Below are positions 11,635 through 21,180 of a stretch of 64,000 nt of DNA, in pieces (position 1 is the stretch's first letter; the number at the start of each line of letters is the position of its first letter). Origin of the DNA: Rhodococcus sp. Leaf278 (GTDB lineage: Bacteria > Actinomycetota > Actinomycetes > Mycobacteriales > Mycobacteriaceae); NCBI RefSeq assembly GCF_001426085.1, contig NZ_LMRR01000004.1:196466-260465 (forward strand). Reading direction: 5' to 3'. The notes below the pieces were generated by a model, which worked only from the letters and a program-made list of their open reading frames with translations, had not been told where the DNA came from and did not search any database. Both the position numbers and the translations under genes were made by a program.

Positions 11635-11991
11635 ATGACACTCGATTCGAGTCTGTCCGCGAGACTCAAGCGCAACGAAGCAGGACTGTTCAGTGCGGTC
11701 GTGCAGGAACAATCGACCGGGCAGGTGCTGATGGTCGCTTGGATGGACGACGAGGCACTCTCTCGAACCCTCGAAACCCGCAAGGGCACTTACTATTCCA
11801 GGTCCCGGCAGCAGTACTGGGTGAAGGGTGAGACGTCGGGGCACACGCAGTACGTGCACGAGGTCAGGCTCGACTGCGACGGTGACACCGTGCTTCTGGT
11901 TGTCGATCAGGTCGGTGCGGCGTGCCACACCGGCGCACACACCTGCTTCGACGCCGACGTGCTGATGGGGCCCGAGAACTCTCAGGCGTGA
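11635..11991 (+). CDS. hisI: Phosphoribosyl-AMP cyclohydrolase HisI
   Basis: A 118-residue monofunctional cyclohydrolase that opens the purine ring of phosphoribosyl-AMP. The zinc and magnesium site is visible in RLDCDGDTV and CHTGAHTCF, and the front carries [12 protein letters not shown], all typical. The ATP pyrophosphohydrolase HisE is a separate gene in actinobacteria and is not in this window. The upstream GAGG at 11626-11629 supports the ATG at 11635. Its end overlaps the convergent MarR gene by 10 nt. Confidence 0.96.
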   Translation: MTLDSSLSARLKRNEAGLFSAVVQEQSTGQVLMVAWMDDEALSRTLETRKGTYYSRSRQQYWVKGETSGHTQYVHEVRLDCDGDTVLLVVDQVGAACHTGAHTCFDADVLMGPENSQA

Positions 11992-12488
11992 CCTGTGCCT
12001 GCAGCGATTCCCTTGTCCAGCTGAGCCAGCAGGGTTGCGCTCAAGGTCGAGAGCTGCTCGACCTCCGCGTCCGAGAGCCCCTCGAACACCAACGCCTGCA
12101 CCGTGCCGACGTGCCCGGGTGCCGCTTCCACGACCTTCGCCATCCCCGAGTCGGTCAGCACCGCGTAGGAGCCGCGACTGCCCGGTATGGACTCCCGGCG
12201 AACCCACCCGGCCTTCTCGAGCTTGGTCACCACGTGTGAGAGCCGCGAGAGCGACGCGTTTGCGAACTCGGCCAGATCCCGAAGTTGGATTCGCCGCTGC
12301 GGGTTCTCGCTGACAGTGGCGAGGACGAAATAATCGAAGTGGGTCAGCTGAGAATCGCGCTGCAGCTGAGCATCCAGTGCGGCCGGAAGTCGAGTGACAA
12401 GGGCGACGAGCGAGCGCCAGGCGTCCTGTTGATTCTCGGTGAGCCACTGGGGATCCACCGTGTCCTGCGGTGTCGCAGACGTGTTCAT
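11982..12488 (-). CDS. MarR-family transcriptional regulator
   Basis: A 168-residue winged-helix dimeric regulator. The DNA-binding part is about residues 70-110 ([30 protein letters not shown]) followed by the wing with [14 protein letters not shown], and long helices at both ends form the dimer interface. The frame is open to an ATG at 12506, but GGAGAGG lies 9 nt before the ATG at 12488, so the shorter form is preferred. It follows the peroxiredoxin gene in the same direction with an 88-nt gap, and the two might form one transcript; an oxidative-stress role is only inference. Confidence 0.87.
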   Translation of the reverse strand: MNTSATPQDTVDPQWLTENQQDAWRSLVALVTRLPAALDAQLQRDSQLTHFDYFVLATVSENPQRRIQLRDLAEFANASLSRLSHVVTKLEKAGWVRRESIPGSRGSYAVLTDSGMAKVVEAAPGHVGTVQALVFEGLSDAEVEQLSTLSATLLAQLDKGIAAGTGHA

Positions 12489-12576
12489 CGCGGGGAACCT
12501 CTCCATCCAATAGTTGTGCTCTGCTCATGATGCCCCGAGGGTCCCCCCACCCGAGGCGTCACGTCCGACAGATGTT

Positions 12577-13038
12577 CTACGCGCGATGTGCGCGCAAGTA
12601 CTCGAGCGCCTTGTCGGCGTGAGCCTCGAACCGTACTTCGCTCGAAAAGGTCTCGAGCACCTTCCGGTCGGTGCCGATGACGAACGTCGCCCGCTTGACC
12701 GGAGAGAGCTTGGCGAGCAGACCACGCTTGACGCCGAAGGCGGTGGCGACGGCACCGTCCTCGTCGGAGAGCAGGGGGTAGTCGAAAGACTTGGCCGCGG
12801 CGAACTCTGCCTGTTTGGCGACGGCATCGGCACTGATCCCGACTCGGGTGGCTCCGATCTCGGCGAACTCCGAGGCCAGGTCACGGAAATGGCATGCCTC
12901 GGCAGTGCACCCGGGGGTGAAGGCGGCGGGGTAGAAGAACAGCACTATCGGACCGTTCGCCAGCAGCTCGGTCAGGGTTCGGGTCTGTCCGGTCTGGTCC
13001 GGTAGAGAAAAGTCGGGAACGAGTTCGCCTGGTTTCAT
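12577..13038 (-). CDS. bcp: BCP/PrxQ-type peroxiredoxin
   Basis: A 153-residue thioredoxin-fold peroxidase that reduces H2O2 and organic peroxides. The active site [12 protein letters not shown] has the peroxidatic Cys and a second Cys five residues later, the atypical two-Cys arrangement of the BCP/PrxQ group. From memory its location between hisI and trpE matches M. tuberculosis bcpB (Rv1608c). The frame is open far upstream, but the ATG at 13038 gives the family length and has a TANNNT hexamer 7 nt before it. It is divergent from trpE. Confidence 0.92.
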   Translation of the reverse strand: MKPGELVPDFSLPDQTGQTRTLTELLANGPIVLFFYPAAFTPGCTAEACHFRDLASEFAEIGATRVGISADAVAKQAEFAAAKSFDYPLLSDEDGAVATAFGVKRGLLAKLSPVKRATFVIGTDRKVLETFSSEVRFEAHADKALEYLRAHRA

Positions 13039-13078
13039 GTTCGGCAGGTTACCGCGCGCGCCGACTCTCGTGCCGAAC
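13039..13078. promoter_or_regulatory. Inverted repeat GTTCGGCA-N24-TGCCGAAC between peroxiredoxin gene and trpE
   Basis: Two perfect 8-bp arms at 13039-13046 and 13071-13078 occupy most of the 56-bp gap between divergent genes. It could be an operator for one or both genes or a hairpin in the trpE leader. Confidence 0.4.
13046..13051 (-). promoter_or_regulatory. Putative -10 (TAACCT) of the peroxiredoxin gene
   Basis: TANNNT hexamer 7 nt before the ATG at 13038. It is adjacent to the left arm of the inverted repeat 13039-13078. Confidence 0.4.
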
Positions 13079-13094
13079 CTGGGAGGATGGAGGT

Positions 13095-14663
13095 ATGCGC
13101 GGCGAGACGACCACCGACCCCAGTCCCACCTCCGGTACCGAGAACTCGGACTCGACCACTTCCCGTGAGGTGTTCCGGCAGCTCGCAGCAGAGCACCGAG
13201 TGGTTCCGGTGACACGAAAGGTGCTGGCCGACTCCGAGACTCCGCTGTCGGCGTACCGCAAGCTCGGCGCGGACCGGCCCGGCACCTTTCTGCTCGAATC
13301 GGCAGAGAACGGCCGTTCGTGGTCGAGGTGGTCGTTCATCGGTGCAGGCGCTCCGGCGTCGCTGACGGTCATCGACGGCGAGGCGGCCTGGCGCGGCAAC
13401 GTTCCGGCTGGGGTACCCAGCGGCGGCGATCCACTCGAGGTCCTGGCGAGAACTCTCGAGCTGTTGCACTCGGAGCGGGTACCCGGGCTGCCCCCGTTGA
13501 CCGGTGGCATGGTCGGCTACCTGGGTTACGACTCGGTGCGGCGCATCGAGAAGCTGCCCGAACATGCCCAGGACGACCTCGGTGTGCCCGAGCTGGTCAT
13601 GCTTCTCGCGACCGATCTCGCGGCCGTCGATCACCACGAGGGTGCGATCACTCTCATTGCGAACGCGGTCAACTGGGACGGAACCGACGACAACGTCGAC
13701 GAGGCCTACGACGACGCCGTGCGCCGTCTGGACCGCATGTGCGCCGACCTGTCGAAGCCTGCCGACTCGACGGTCTCCACCGTCTCCAAGCCTGCACCGC
13801 AGTTTCGTCGGCAGCGAACCTCGGAGGGATTCGGTGCCGACGTGGCCCGTTTGGTGGAGGAGATCGAAGCCGGTGAGGCGTTCCAGGTTGTCCTCTCGCA
13901 GCGCTTCGAGATGGATACCGAGGCGTCGCCGCTCGACGTCTACCGAATGCTGCGGGCATCCAACCCCAGCCCGTACATGTACCTGATGCATGTTCCGGGC
14001 GACAACGACGAGACTGCTTTCTCGATCGTCGGATCGAGCCCCGAGGCCTTGGTGACAGTGGTCGACGGGCTTGCCACCACACATCCGATCGCGGGCACGC
14101 GCTGGCGCGGTACCTCCGAGGAGGAGGACGTGCTGCTGGAGAAGGATCTACTCGCCGACGAGAAGGAGAATGCGGAACACCTGATGCTCGTGGATCTCGG
14201 TCGTAACGATCTGGGACGCGTCTGTGCCCCGGGCACGGTCCGGGTGAGCGACTACCGCCACATCGAGCGGTACAGCCACGTCATGCATTTGGTCTCGACG
14301 GTGACCGGCCGGCTGGCCGAGGGCAAGCGCGCGCTCGACGCGGTCAAGGCCTGCTTCCCGGCCGGGACGTTGTCGGGAGCACCGAAAGTGCGTGCGATGG
14401 AACTGATCGACGAGCTGGAACCGACCCGACGCGGCATCTACGGCGGCATCGTGGGCTATCTCGATTTCGCGGGTGACGCCGACACCGCCATCTCGATTCG
14501 GACCGCTCTGATCAAGGACGGGACTGCCTATGTTCAGGCCGGGGCAGGGGTCGTGGCGGATTCGGTCGCGCAATACGAGGACGACGAGGCACGAAACAAG
14601 GCGATGGCCGTGCTGGGCGCAGTTGCGGCCGCTGAATCGTTGCGCGAGGTCGGTGGGCTATGA
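13095..14663 (+). CDS. trpE: Anthranilate synthase component I TrpE
   Basis: A 522-residue chorismate-binding enzyme that makes anthranilate from chorismate with ammonia from TrpG (not in this window). The LLES-type feedback motif ([19 protein letters not shown], about residues 62-80) suggests inhibition by tryptophan, and the catalytic half contains [54 protein letters not shown] and [13 protein letters not shown] at 13095 has GGGAGG (13081-13086) 8 nt upstream. It overlaps the next gene by 4 nt. The absence of trpG and trpD here is normal for these genera. Confidence 0.96.
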   Translation: MRGETTTDPSPTSGTENSDSTTSREVFRQLAAEHRVVPVTRKVLADSETPLSAYRKLGADRPGTFLLESAENGRSWSRWSFIGAGAPASLTVIDGEAAWRGNVPAGVPSGGDPLEVLARTLELLHSERVPGLPPLTGGMVGYLGYDSVRRIEKLPEHAQDDLGVPELVMLLATDLAAVDHHEGAITLIANAVNWDGTDDNVDEAYDDAVRRLDRMCADLSKPADSTVSTVSKPAPQFRRQRTSEGFGADVARLVEEIEAGEAFQVVLSQRFEMDTEASPLDVYRMLRASNPSPYMYLMHVPGDNDETAFSIVGSSPEALVTVVDGLATTHPIAGTRWRGTSEEEDVLLEKDLLADEKENAEHLMLVDLGRNDLGRVCAPGTVRVSDYRHIERYSHVMHLVSTVTGRLAEGKRALDAVKACFPAGTLSGAPKVRAMELIDELEPTRRGIYGGIVGYLDFAGDADTAISIRTALIKDGTAYVQAGAGVVADSVAQYEDDEARNKAMAVLGAVAAAESLREVGGL

Positions 14664-15322
14664 CCGAGCGATCCGCTCGTCGTGCGTCGGCCGCTGTGCC
14701 GGTCGCTCTGCTGATCGTGGCCGCGGCGTGCCTGTGGGGCGCGTCGAGGATGACCTGGGTTCGGGTGACGTCTTCCGACGGTCTCGGGGAGAGTCGAACG
14801 GACGACCTTCTCGGTAGCACCTGGGCCGCTGCCACCACACCGCTCGCGCTGGTGCTGTTGGCGGCGGTGGCCGCGTCGTTCGCGGTGCGCGGGTGGGCCT
14901 CTCGGGTGTTGGCTCTGTTGATCGCGGTGGTGGCCGTGTCGGCCGCTGTTCCGGCCGTTCGACTGCTCACCGCCGGAGCATCCGACTCGGAGTCGGCGGC
15001 CCTTGCCGAACTCCCCGCCAGGGCTCAGGTCACGATGACGGAGGTGTCGATTCTCCCGGCGATCGTCACCTTGATCGGCGCGTTGTGCGCCCTTGCTGCG
15101 GCGGTGGTCTCGATTCGGAAAACGTCTGCCTCGCAGGTACTCTCGTCCAAGTACGCAGCCCCGGCGGTGCGTCGTGACGAGGTGGCTCGACGAGTTCGCA
15201 GTTCCTCGTCCGACAGCGGCGTGCAGGACGAGGGCGAGGACCTCACCGAACGCATGATGTGGGACGCGCTGGACGCGGGCGAAGATCCTACCGACGAGTC
15301 CGGTACCCCGCGTTCGTCGTGA
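14660..15322 (+). CDS. Trp-biosynthesis-associated membrane protein
   Basis: A 220-residue membrane protein with about four hydrophobic segments (near residues 12-30, 53-73, 78-100 and 133-155) and a charged cytosolic tail ending in an acidic region. It matches the actinobacterial TIGR02234/Trp_oprn_chp group, conserved between trpE and trpC, function unknown. Its ATG overlaps the trpE TGA by 4 nt. A place in the trp operon suggests a role linked to tryptophan metabolism or transport, but no substrate motif is visible. Confidence 0.85.
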   Translation: MTERSARRASAAVPVALLIVAAACLWGASRMTWVRVTSSDGLGESRTDDLLGSTWAAATTPLALVLLAAVAASFAVRGWASRVLALLIAVVAVSAAVPAVRLLTAGASDSESAALAELPARAQVTMTEVSILPAIVTLIGALCALAAAVVSIRKTSASQVLSSKYAAPAVRRDEVARRVRSSSSDSGVQDEGEDLTERMMWDALDAGEDPTDESGTPRSS

Positions 15323-15335
15323 TGAATCCGCCCTC

Positions 15336-15341
15336 TACGCT
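15336..15341 (+). promoter_or_regulatory. Putative -10 (TACGCT) before trpC
   Basis: Hexamer 63 nt before the trpC ATG with a weak TTCGTC 17 nt upstream (15313-15318). It would start a separate trpCBA transcript. Confidence 0.35.
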
Positions 15342-15351
15342 AGGTCCGACC

Positions 15352-15373
15352 CCGATGAGATTCCTCACATCGG
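15352..15373 (+). promoter_or_regulatory. Small hairpin in the trpC leader
   Basis: CCGATG (15352-15357) and CATCGG (15368-15373) pair around a 10-nt loop, just after the putative trpC -10. There is no U-run, and I find no Trp-rich leader peptide, so it is not a classical attenuator. Confidence 0.3.
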
Positions 15374-15404
15374 AAGTCGACGCTCAGAAAGGACTGGGGG
15401 CACC

Positions 15405-16214
15405 ATGACTGTTCTCGACTCGATTCTCGACGGCGTTCGGGCCGATGTGGCCGCACGTGAATCGGTGGTCGACTTCGCCGCCGTGAAGGCAGCAGCGAAG
15501 GCAGCCCCGGCACCCCTCGACGCCGCAGCCGCCCTTCGCGAGGACGGCATCGGCGTCATCGCCGAGGTCAAGCGTGCCAGCCCGTCCAAGGGCGCACTCG
15601 CCGACATCGGTGATCCCGCTGTTCTGGCTCGCGCCTACGAGCAGGGTGGGGCCCGGATCATCAGTGTTCTCACCGAGGAGCGGCGCTTCCATGGGTCTCT
15701 TGCAGACCTCGACGCCGTGCGTGCAGCGGTCTCGATTCCGGTGCTGCGCAAGGACTTCATCGTCGGCCCTTACCAAATCCACGAGGCCCGGGCCCACGGT
15801 GCCGACGTCATCCTGCTGATCGTCGCGGCGCTCGAGCAGGACGCGCTGACGTCGTTACTCGATCGCACCGAGTCGCTGGGTATGACCGCGCTGGTCGAGG
15901 TCCACACCGAAGCCGAGGCGGACCGTGCCCTCGAGGCCGGTGCCCGCGTCATCGGCATCAACGCACGCAACCTCAAGACACTCGAGATCGACCGCGACAG
16001 CTTTGGCCGAATCGCGCCCGGCCTGCCCAGCGAGATCATTCGCATCGCAGAGTCCGGTGTACGAGGAACTGCCGACCTGCTTGCCTACGCCGGTGCCGGA
16101 GCCGACGCCGTGCTCGTCGGCGAGGGCTTGGTCACTGCAGGCGATCCTCGGACGGCCGTCTCGGACCTGGTGACGGCGGGAACGCACCCGTCGTGTCCCA
16201 AGCCCGCACGCTGA
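15405..16214 (+). CDS. trpC: Indole-3-glycerol phosphate synthase TrpC
   Basis: A 269-residue (beta/alpha)8 enzyme that closes the indole ring from CdRP. Key phrases are [13 protein letters not shown] (catalytic lysine), [31 protein letters not shown] (second lysine), [13 protein letters not shown] and IAESGVRG. It is monofunctional, without a fused TrpF, consistent with PriA covering that step. GGACTGGGGG upstream of the ATG at 15405 provides the ribosome site. The stop codon begins a short tandem repeat that runs toward trpB. Confidence 0.96.
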   Translation: MTVLDSILDGVRADVAARESVVDFAAVKAAAKAAPAPLDAAAALREDGIGVIAEVKRASPSKGALADIGDPAVLARAYEQGGARIISVLTEERRFHGSLADLDAVRAAVSIPVLRKDFIVGPYQIHEARAHGADVILLIVAALEQDALTSLLDRTESLGMTALVEVHTEAEADRALEAGARVIGINARNLKTLEIDRDSFGRIAPGLPSEIIRIAESGVRGTADLLAYAGAGADAVLVGEGLVTAGDPRTAVSDLVTAGTHPSCPKPAR

Positions 16215-16253
16215 CCCTGCACGACTGACCTTGCACCACTGACCTTGCACCAC
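16212..16253 (+). repeat. 14-bp tandem repeat, three units, after trpC
   Basis: Units start with TGACC: TGACCCTGCACGAC (16212-16225), then two identical TGACCTTGCACCAC units (16226-16253), followed by a degenerate fourth beginning TGACTCC. The first unit contains the trpC stop codon; each unit brings a further TGA in a 14-nt phase. No function is known. Confidence 0.8.
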
Positions 16254-16311
16254 TGACTCCGGCACCAGACCCGAGCGCGGCGGCAGTCCGCCGTTGGGGC
16301 ACACTGGACCG

Positions 16312-17649
16312 GTGAGCATCAGCAATTCTTCAGGCATCACGGACGCCCCCGAGGTAGTCCGTTTCAAGGGCGCTGATCTGCCGCAGAGCAGTATCGGCCT
16401 CACCGATCGCAGCGCGCACGAGCCTGATGTCGGTGGTCACTTCGGTGTGTACGGCGGAAGATTCGTCCCCGAGGCCCTGATGGGTGTGATCGAGGAAGTC
16501 ACCGCCGAGTACGAGAAAGTGCGCAGCGACAACGAGTTCCTCGGTGAGCTCGATCGGCTGCAGCGCGACTACACCGGCCGACCCTCGCCGGTCTTCGAGG
16601 CGACCCGGTTGTCCGAGCACGCCGGCGGCGCTCGAATTCTGCTCAAGCGGGAAGACTTGAACCACACCGGTTCTCACAAGATCAACAACGTTCTCGGACA
16701 GGTTCTGCTCGCGAAGCGAATGGGCAAGACTCGCGTCATTGCAGAGACCGGTGCCGGTCAACACGGCGTCGCAACCGCCACCGCCTGTGCCCTCATGGGG
16801 CTCGAGTGCGTCGTGTACATGGGCGAGGTCGACACCGAGCGCCAAGCACTCAACGTCGCTCGGATGCGCCTGCTCGGATCGAGCGTCGTGGCCGTCAAGT
16901 CGGGATCGCGCACCCTCAAGGACGCCATCAACGAGGCGCTGCGCGATTGGGTCACCAACGCGGACAACACGTATTACTGCTTCGGTACCGTCGCCGGACC
17001 GCATCCGTTTCCGGTCATGGTTCGCGACTTCCAGCGCATCATCGGCCTCGAGGCGCGGCAGCAGGTGCTCGCCTCCACGGGCAGGCTGCCCGACGCCATC
17101 GCCGCGTGCGTCGGCGGTGGGTCCAACGCGATCGGGATCTTCCACGCCTTCATCGACGACGCCGACGTTCGGCTGATCGGTTTCGAGGCGGCGGGTGACG
17201 GCGTCGAGACCGGTCGCCACGCTGCGACCATCAGTGGCGGTACTCCGGGTGCGCTGCACGGTGCGTACTCCTACCTCCTGCAGGACGAAGACGGCCAGAC
17301 CGTCGACTCGCACTCCATCTCAGCGGGACTGGATTACCCGGGTGTCGGTCCTGAGCATTCCTACCTGCACGACATCGGGCGGGCCGAATACCGGGGAATC
17401 ACCGACACCGAAGCGATGAACGCTTTCAAGATGCTGTGTCGTACAGAGGGCATCATTCCCGCCATCGAGTCCTCGCATGCCATTGCCGGCGCATTGACGC
17501 TCGGCAAGGAACTCGGCGAGGGCGCGATCATTCTGGTCAATCTGTCCGGACGCGGAGACAAGGATGTCGACACCGCCGCCGAATGGTTCGGTCTGATCGA
17601 CGGAGACGGCGAACCGAACGTGGACGACGAAGTGGGTATCAAGCCATGA
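16312..17649 (+). CDS. trpB: Tryptophan synthase beta subunit TrpB
   Basis: A 445-residue PLP enzyme that joins indole and serine to form tryptophan in the alpha2-beta2 complex with TrpA. The Schiff-base lysine is K123 in [10 protein letters not shown]; other landmarks are [21 protein letters not shown], the phosphate loop [10 protein letters not shown] and the C-terminal NLSGRGDKD. The GTG at 16312 is preferred over an in-frame TTG at 16294 because it starts just before the conserved region; the N terminus carries about 40 residues before the core, common in actinobacteria. TrpA overlaps by 4 nt. Confidence 0.96.
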   Translation: MSISNSSGITDAPEVVRFKGADLPQSSIGLTDRSAHEPDVGGHFGVYGGRFVPEALMGVIEEVTAEYEKVRSDNEFLGELDRLQRDYTGRPSPVFEATRLSEHAGGARILLKREDLNHTGSHKINNVLGQVLLAKRMGKTRVIAETGAGQHGVATATACALMGLECVVYMGEVDTERQALNVARMRLLGSSVVAVKSGSRTLKDAINEALRDWVTNADNTYYCFGTVAGPHPFPVMVRDFQRIIGLEARQQVLASTGRLPDAIAACVGGGSNAIGIFHAFIDDADVRLIGFEAAGDGVETGRHAATISGGTPGALHGAYSYLLQDEDGQTVDSHSISAGLDYPGVGPEHSYLHDIGRAEYRGITDTEAMNAFKMLCRTEGIIPAIESSHAIAGALTLGKELGEGAIILVNLSGRGDKDVDTAAEWFGLIDGDGEPNVDDEVGIKP

Positions 17650-18449
17650 GCAACAACGACTCTCGCCTTGCGGGTACCTTCGCGCAGTGCCGCGCCGAGG
17701 GGCGCGCAGCGCTCGTCGGGTATCTGCCCGCTGGCTTTCCGACCGTGCCGCGCTCGGTCGAGGTGTTCAAGACGATGGTCGACGCAGGATGCGACATCGT
17801 CGAGGTAGGCATCCCGTACTCCGATCCGGTGATGGACGGCCCCACGATTCAGGCCGCAGCGGATGTGGCCTTGAAAGCCGGTGCCCGAGTCAAGGACGTG
17901 TTCACTGTCACCGAGCAGGTTGCTGCCGCAGGCGGAAAAGCGGTGGTGATGACGTATTGGAACTTGGTACTCAAGTACGGCATCGAGAACTTTGCCCGCG
18001 ATCTCGCCGGTGCGGGTGGGCTCGGAATCATCACCCCCGATCTCATTCCGGACGAGGCCAAGGAATGGATCGAGGTGTCCGACAGCTACGGACTGGACCG
18101 CATTTTCCTCGTTGCCCCGTCGTCCACCGAGGAACGGCTGGTCAGCACCGTCGAAGCCAGCAGTGGCTTCGTCTACGCCGCCTCGACGATGGGCGTGACC
18201 GGTGCCCGCGACGCGGTGTCCTCGATGGCCCCCGCGTTGTCTGCTCGTATCCGTGAGCACTCCGACATCCCCATCGGCGTCGGTCTCGGTGTTCGCTCGG
18301 GTGCCCAGGCCGCCGAGATCGCGCGCTACGCCGATGCCGTCATCGTCGGATCGGCGTTGGTCAGTGCCGTGGACAACGGACTCGAAGCGGTGCGTGACCT
18401 GACGACGGAACTCGCCGAGGGTGTCCGTTCCGCTTACGTAGCGTCGTGA
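17646..18449 (+). CDS. trpA: Tryptophan synthase alpha subunit TrpA
   Basis: A 267-residue (beta/alpha)8 subunit that cleaves indole-3-glycerol phosphate to indole and G3P. The catalytic glutamate is in [20 protein letters not shown], and phosphate-binding glycine loops appear as ASTMGVTG and GVGLGVRSG. The ATG at 17646 overlaps the trpB TGA and its stop overlaps the lgt GTG (GTGA), so trpB-trpA-lgt read as one coupled unit. Confidence 0.96.
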   Translation: MSNNDSRLAGTFAQCRAEGRAALVGYLPAGFPTVPRSVEVFKTMVDAGCDIVEVGIPYSDPVMDGPTIQAAADVALKAGARVKDVFTVTEQVAAAGGKAVVMTYWNLVLKYGIENFARDLAGAGGLGIITPDLIPDEAKEWIEVSDSYGLDRIFLVAPSSTEERLVSTVEASSGFVYAASTMGVTGARDAVSSMAPALSARIREHSDIPIGVGLGVRSGAQAAEIARYADAVIVGSALVSAVDNGLEAVRDLTTELAEGVRSAYVAS

Positions 18450-19444
18450 CTTCGACCGAGATCCTGGCCTACATTCCCAGCCCCGCGCAGGGGGTCTGGC
18501 ACGTCGGACCGCTCGCTCTGCGGGCTTACGCCCTGTTCATCATCATCGGAATCGTCGTGTCGGTGGTGTGGGGCGATCGCCGGTGGGTCGCGCGGGGTGG
18601 AACGAAGGGCACCGTTCTCGACGTCGCTGTCTGGGCCGTCCCGTTCGGTCTGCTCGGCGGCCGTCTCTATCACGTGGCAACGGACTGGAAGACGTACTTC
18701 GGTCCCGGCGGAAATCCGATCGAGGCGCTGTACGTCTGGAACGGCGGTCTCGGAATTTGGGGAGCGGTGTTCCTCGGCGGAGTCGGTGCTTGGATCGCCT
18801 GCCGTCGACGAGGGATCCCCCTGCCTGCATTCGGTGATGCCGTGGGGCCACCGATTCTGCTGGCCCAGGCAATCGGCCGCATCGGCAACTACTTCAACCA
18901 GGAACTGTACGGTCGTGCAACCACGCAGCCGTGGGGCCTGGAAATCTACGAGCGAGTCGACTCGAACGGTCGACTGGACCCTTTGAACGGCGTGTCGACG
19001 GGGTTCGTGGAGAAGGTCGTCCATCCGACGTTCCTCTACGAGTTGCTGTGGAGCCTCGCAATCGTCGCCCTGCTGGTGCTCATCGATCGCAAGTACGTGA
19101 TCGGGCACGGACGACTGTTCGCGTTGTACGTCGCCGGATACTGCGCCGGACGATTCTGGGTGGAACTCATGCGTGACGATTTCGCGACGAAGATCGCGGG
19201 AATTCGCATCAACACCTTCACGTCCGCCATCATCTTCGTGCTGGCGATCGCCTACTTCCTGATCGCCACCAAGGGTCGCGAAGACCCCGCGACCCTGAAA
19301 TCGAACGATGACGTGGACGGCGGTGCGGACGCCGCAGCCGGCGATGCCTCAGGCGACCCGGACGAGGCCGAAGGAACCGCCGACACAAGGGGCGTGCAGA
19401 CGTCCGAGAAGAAAGCCGAGGAAGAAGGCAGTACACGTGGTTGA
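18446..19444 (+). CDS. lgt: Prolipoprotein diacylglyceryl transferase Lgt
   Basis: A 332-residue integral membrane enzyme that transfers diacylglycerol from phosphatidylglycerol to the lipobox cysteine of prolipoproteins. About seven membrane segments are visible, with the Lgt signature [13 protein letters not shown] and the conserved LGGRLYHV region. After the last segment ([11 protein letters not shown]) there is a cytosolic tail of about 60 residues rich in Asp, Glu, Ala and Gly, as in mycobacterial Lgt. It is coupled to trpA and overlaps the next gene by 8 nt. The LivJ lipoprotein in this window is one expected substrate. Confidence 0.94.
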   Translation: MTSTEILAYIPSPAQGVWHVGPLALRAYALFIIIGIVVSVVWGDRRWVARGGTKGTVLDVAVWAVPFGLLGGRLYHVATDWKTYFGPGGNPIEALYVWNGGLGIWGAVFLGGVGAWIACRRRGIPLPAFGDAVGPPILLAQAIGRIGNYFNQELYGRATTQPWGLEIYERVDSNGRLDPLNGVSTGFVEKVVHPTFLYELLWSLAIVALLVLIDRKYVIGHGRLFALYVAGYCAGRFWVELMRDDFATKIAGIRINTFTSAIIFVLAIAYFLIATKGREDPATLKSNDDVDGGADAAAGDASGDPDEAEGTADTRGVQTSEKKAEEEGSTRG

Positions 19445-20294
19445 TTTCGACAAGGCCCACGGGCCCGAATCCGGTTCCGGCACCGGGGATTTCAGTGACG
19501 GTGACGTCAAGCCGACCGCGTCGTTCGGCACTCCGTTCGACTACGGTGCCACCGCAGAGGCCTCGCTCTCGGAGCCGCCCGCCACCTCGGAGTCCGCGCC
19601 GTCGCACGGTCCGACAGGACCCACAGGGCCGGGCTGGGATACGTACTCGGGGATCGGAAACGGCCCGGGTTGGTCCAGCACACCGAGCTACCCCGCCCCG
19701 AGCCCGGACGGCAGTGTCGACAATCCGGTCGGGGGATTTCCGCCGCCGCAGAACTACCCACCCCAAAACTATCCACCCCAGAACTACCCGCAGCAGGGGT
19801 TCGGCCCGCCCCAGAACTACCCACAGCAAGGGTTCGGTCAACCGCAGGGCTATCCGCAGCAGGGCTACCCGCAGCAGGCTTACCCACAGCACGGGTACGG
19901 CCAGCAACAGGCTTACCCGCAACAGGGGTACGGCCAGTCGCAGGCTTTCGGCTGGCCTTCGGGCTACCCGGGCGGACACCCGTTCGGTGCAGGACCCGAC
20001 GCGCCGTACGGTCGTGATCCGGTCACCGGCGAGCCGTTGTCGGACAAGTCCAAGATCGTCGGCGGCCTGTTGCAGATATTTCTCGGTTGGTTGGGTGTCG
20101 GTCGGTTCTACCTGGGCAGTATCGGAATCGGTGTCGCACAATTACTCCTGTTCTTTTCCGGTGTTCTGCTCACCGCAGTGTTCGGCCTCGGGCTGATTCT
20201 GTTGTTCGGGCTTTTCGTCTGGCACATCGTCGACGGCGTCCTCATTTTGGTGGGCAATGTAACGGACACTCAGGGACGAAAACTGAGAGACTGA
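19437..20294 (+). CDS. TM2-domain protein with a Tyr/Pro/Gln-rich repeat region
   Basis: A 285-residue protein. Residues 1-100 are Gly/Ser/Pro-rich and likely disordered; residues 105-171 are a low-complexity run of [18 protein letters not shown] and related phrases; then [18 protein letters not shown] leads into a TM2 domain with two hydrophobic segments ([18 protein letters not shown] and a second one near the end). The GTG at 19437 has GGAAGAAGG upstream and overlaps lgt by 8 nt. TM2 function is unknown. The long uncharged repeat resembles prion-like disordered domains. A second TM2 gene follows 38 nt downstream. Confidence 0.85.
   Translation: MVDFDKAHGPESGSGTGDFSDGDVKPTASFGTPFDYGATAEASLSEPPATSESAPSHGPTGPTGPGWDTYSGIGNGPGWSSTPSYPAPSPDGSVDNPVGGFPPPQNYPPQNYPPQNYPQQGFGPPQNYPQQGFGQPQGYPQQGYPQQAYPQHGYGQQQAYPQQGYGQSQAFGWPSGYPGGHPFGAGPDAPYGRDPVTGEPLSDKSKIVGGLLQIFLGWLGVGRFYLGSIGIGVAQLLLFFSGVLLTAVFGLGLILLFGLFVWHIVDGVLILVGNVTDTQGRKLRD
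19749..19949 (+). repeat. Coding low-complexity repeat (Tyr/Pro/Gln/Gly)
   Basis: About 67 codons made of short imperfect repeats such as NYPPQ and GYPQQ, at both protein and DNA level. It has no CRISPR-like spacer structure; it is part of the TM2 protein. Confidence 0.85.
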
Positions 20295-20332
20295 GCCCTC
20301 GTTCGCACCGCATCTGCGTAAGGGAGCCCGAA

Positions 20333-20914
20333 GTGAGTGACTCAGGTACATCGTCGTCCGACGGATCACCGGGCGACTCATCCGGTTCGACAGAACCGAC
20401 AATTTCGTTCGAGAAGGGCACCCCCACCGGATCGGGCCCTGTCTACGGCGCACCCGACCCCAACTACACGACCCCGAACTACGGTGCCTCGAATCCCGGT
20501 GCCGCCGATCAGGGCCAGCAGTTCGGACCTCCGCCCGGTAGCGGTTATCCACCGCCTGTAGATGGTTCGGGTCAATACTTCGCGCCACCCCCGCCCTACG
20601 CGGGTGGTCAGTACGGAGGGCCGCAGTACGGGAGCGGGCCCGGCTTCATGGACCCGATGGCTCCGTACGGCCGTCACCCGGTCACCGGGGAACCCTTCTC
20701 CGACAAGCAGAAGTTGACCGCGGGCTTGCTCAACATCCTGCTGGGCGCATTCGGTGCCGGGCGTTTCTATCTCAATCAGCCGGGCATTGCAGTCGCCCAG
20801 ATTGCCGTCACGTGGCTCACCTGCGGTATCGGTGGCATCTGGCCGCTGATCGACGGGATCATGATGCTTACCGGCAGCGTGCGCGACGAGCACGGTCGAC
20901 CGCTGCGCGACTGA
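20333..20914 (+). CDS. Second TM2-domain protein with a Gly/Pro/Tyr-rich front
   Basis: A 193-residue paralogue of the preceding gene. The first 110 residues are Ser/Gly/Pro-rich with Tyr-containing phrases (PNYTTPNYGASNPG, GQYGGPQYGSGPG), followed by the shared linker APYGRHPVTGEPFSDKQK and a TM2 domain (NILLGAFGAGRFYLNQPG, then a second membrane segment and MLTGSVRDEHGRPLRD). The GTG at 20333 has AAGGGAG 7 nt upstream. The matched linker and C terminus show that the two genes arose by tandem duplication with divergence of the disordered part. It may be co-transcribed with lgt. Confidence 0.85.
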   Translation: MSDSGTSSSDGSPGDSSGSTEPTISFEKGTPTGSGPVYGAPDPNYTTPNYGASNPGAADQGQQFGPPPGSGYPPPVDGSGQYFAPPPPYAGGQYGGPQYGSGPGFMDPMAPYGRHPVTGEPFSDKQKLTAGLLNILLGAFGAGRFYLNQPGIAVAQIAVTWLTCGIGGIWPLIDGIMMLTGSVRDEHGRPLRD

Positions 20915-21180
20915 TTACCTCGTCGGCGGCCACCGGCATTCGCGATTGCATCGTTGCGAATTCCAACTGCTACGATTTCGCCATCCGGGAGCGATCTCGG
21001 ATTCTTTCGCGGGCCAGGGTTGTCCCGGTGAATTCCCGACAGGCATTTTGATTCCGGCTCGTCCGACCGATCCGGTCGAGACGAGCCGAACAGCCGGCGG
21101 GGTTGCCGAGACCCACGGCGCAGCGCTCGAGACACTGCACCGCCCTCACGCACCCACCGGCCTACGTGGAGGTGATCGTG
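20915..21180 (+). other. 266-nt gap before gltB
   Basis: No convincing gene is seen. It ends in a strong ribosome site, GGAGGTGAT at 21168-21176, for gltB. I could not pick a reliable -10/-35 pair or a recognisable nitrogen-control (GlnR-type) box, although a regulatory leader for glutamate synthase would be expected here. Confidence 0.5.

Noticed and set aside
13039-13094. Trp attenuator before trpE
   Set aside because: No leader peptide with tandem Trp codons and no U-run; the inverted repeat is more like an operator.
20915-21180. Riboswitch or GlnR box upstream of gltB
   Set aside because: No conserved riboswitch core and no GTNAC-GAAAC-type pattern could be found by eye.
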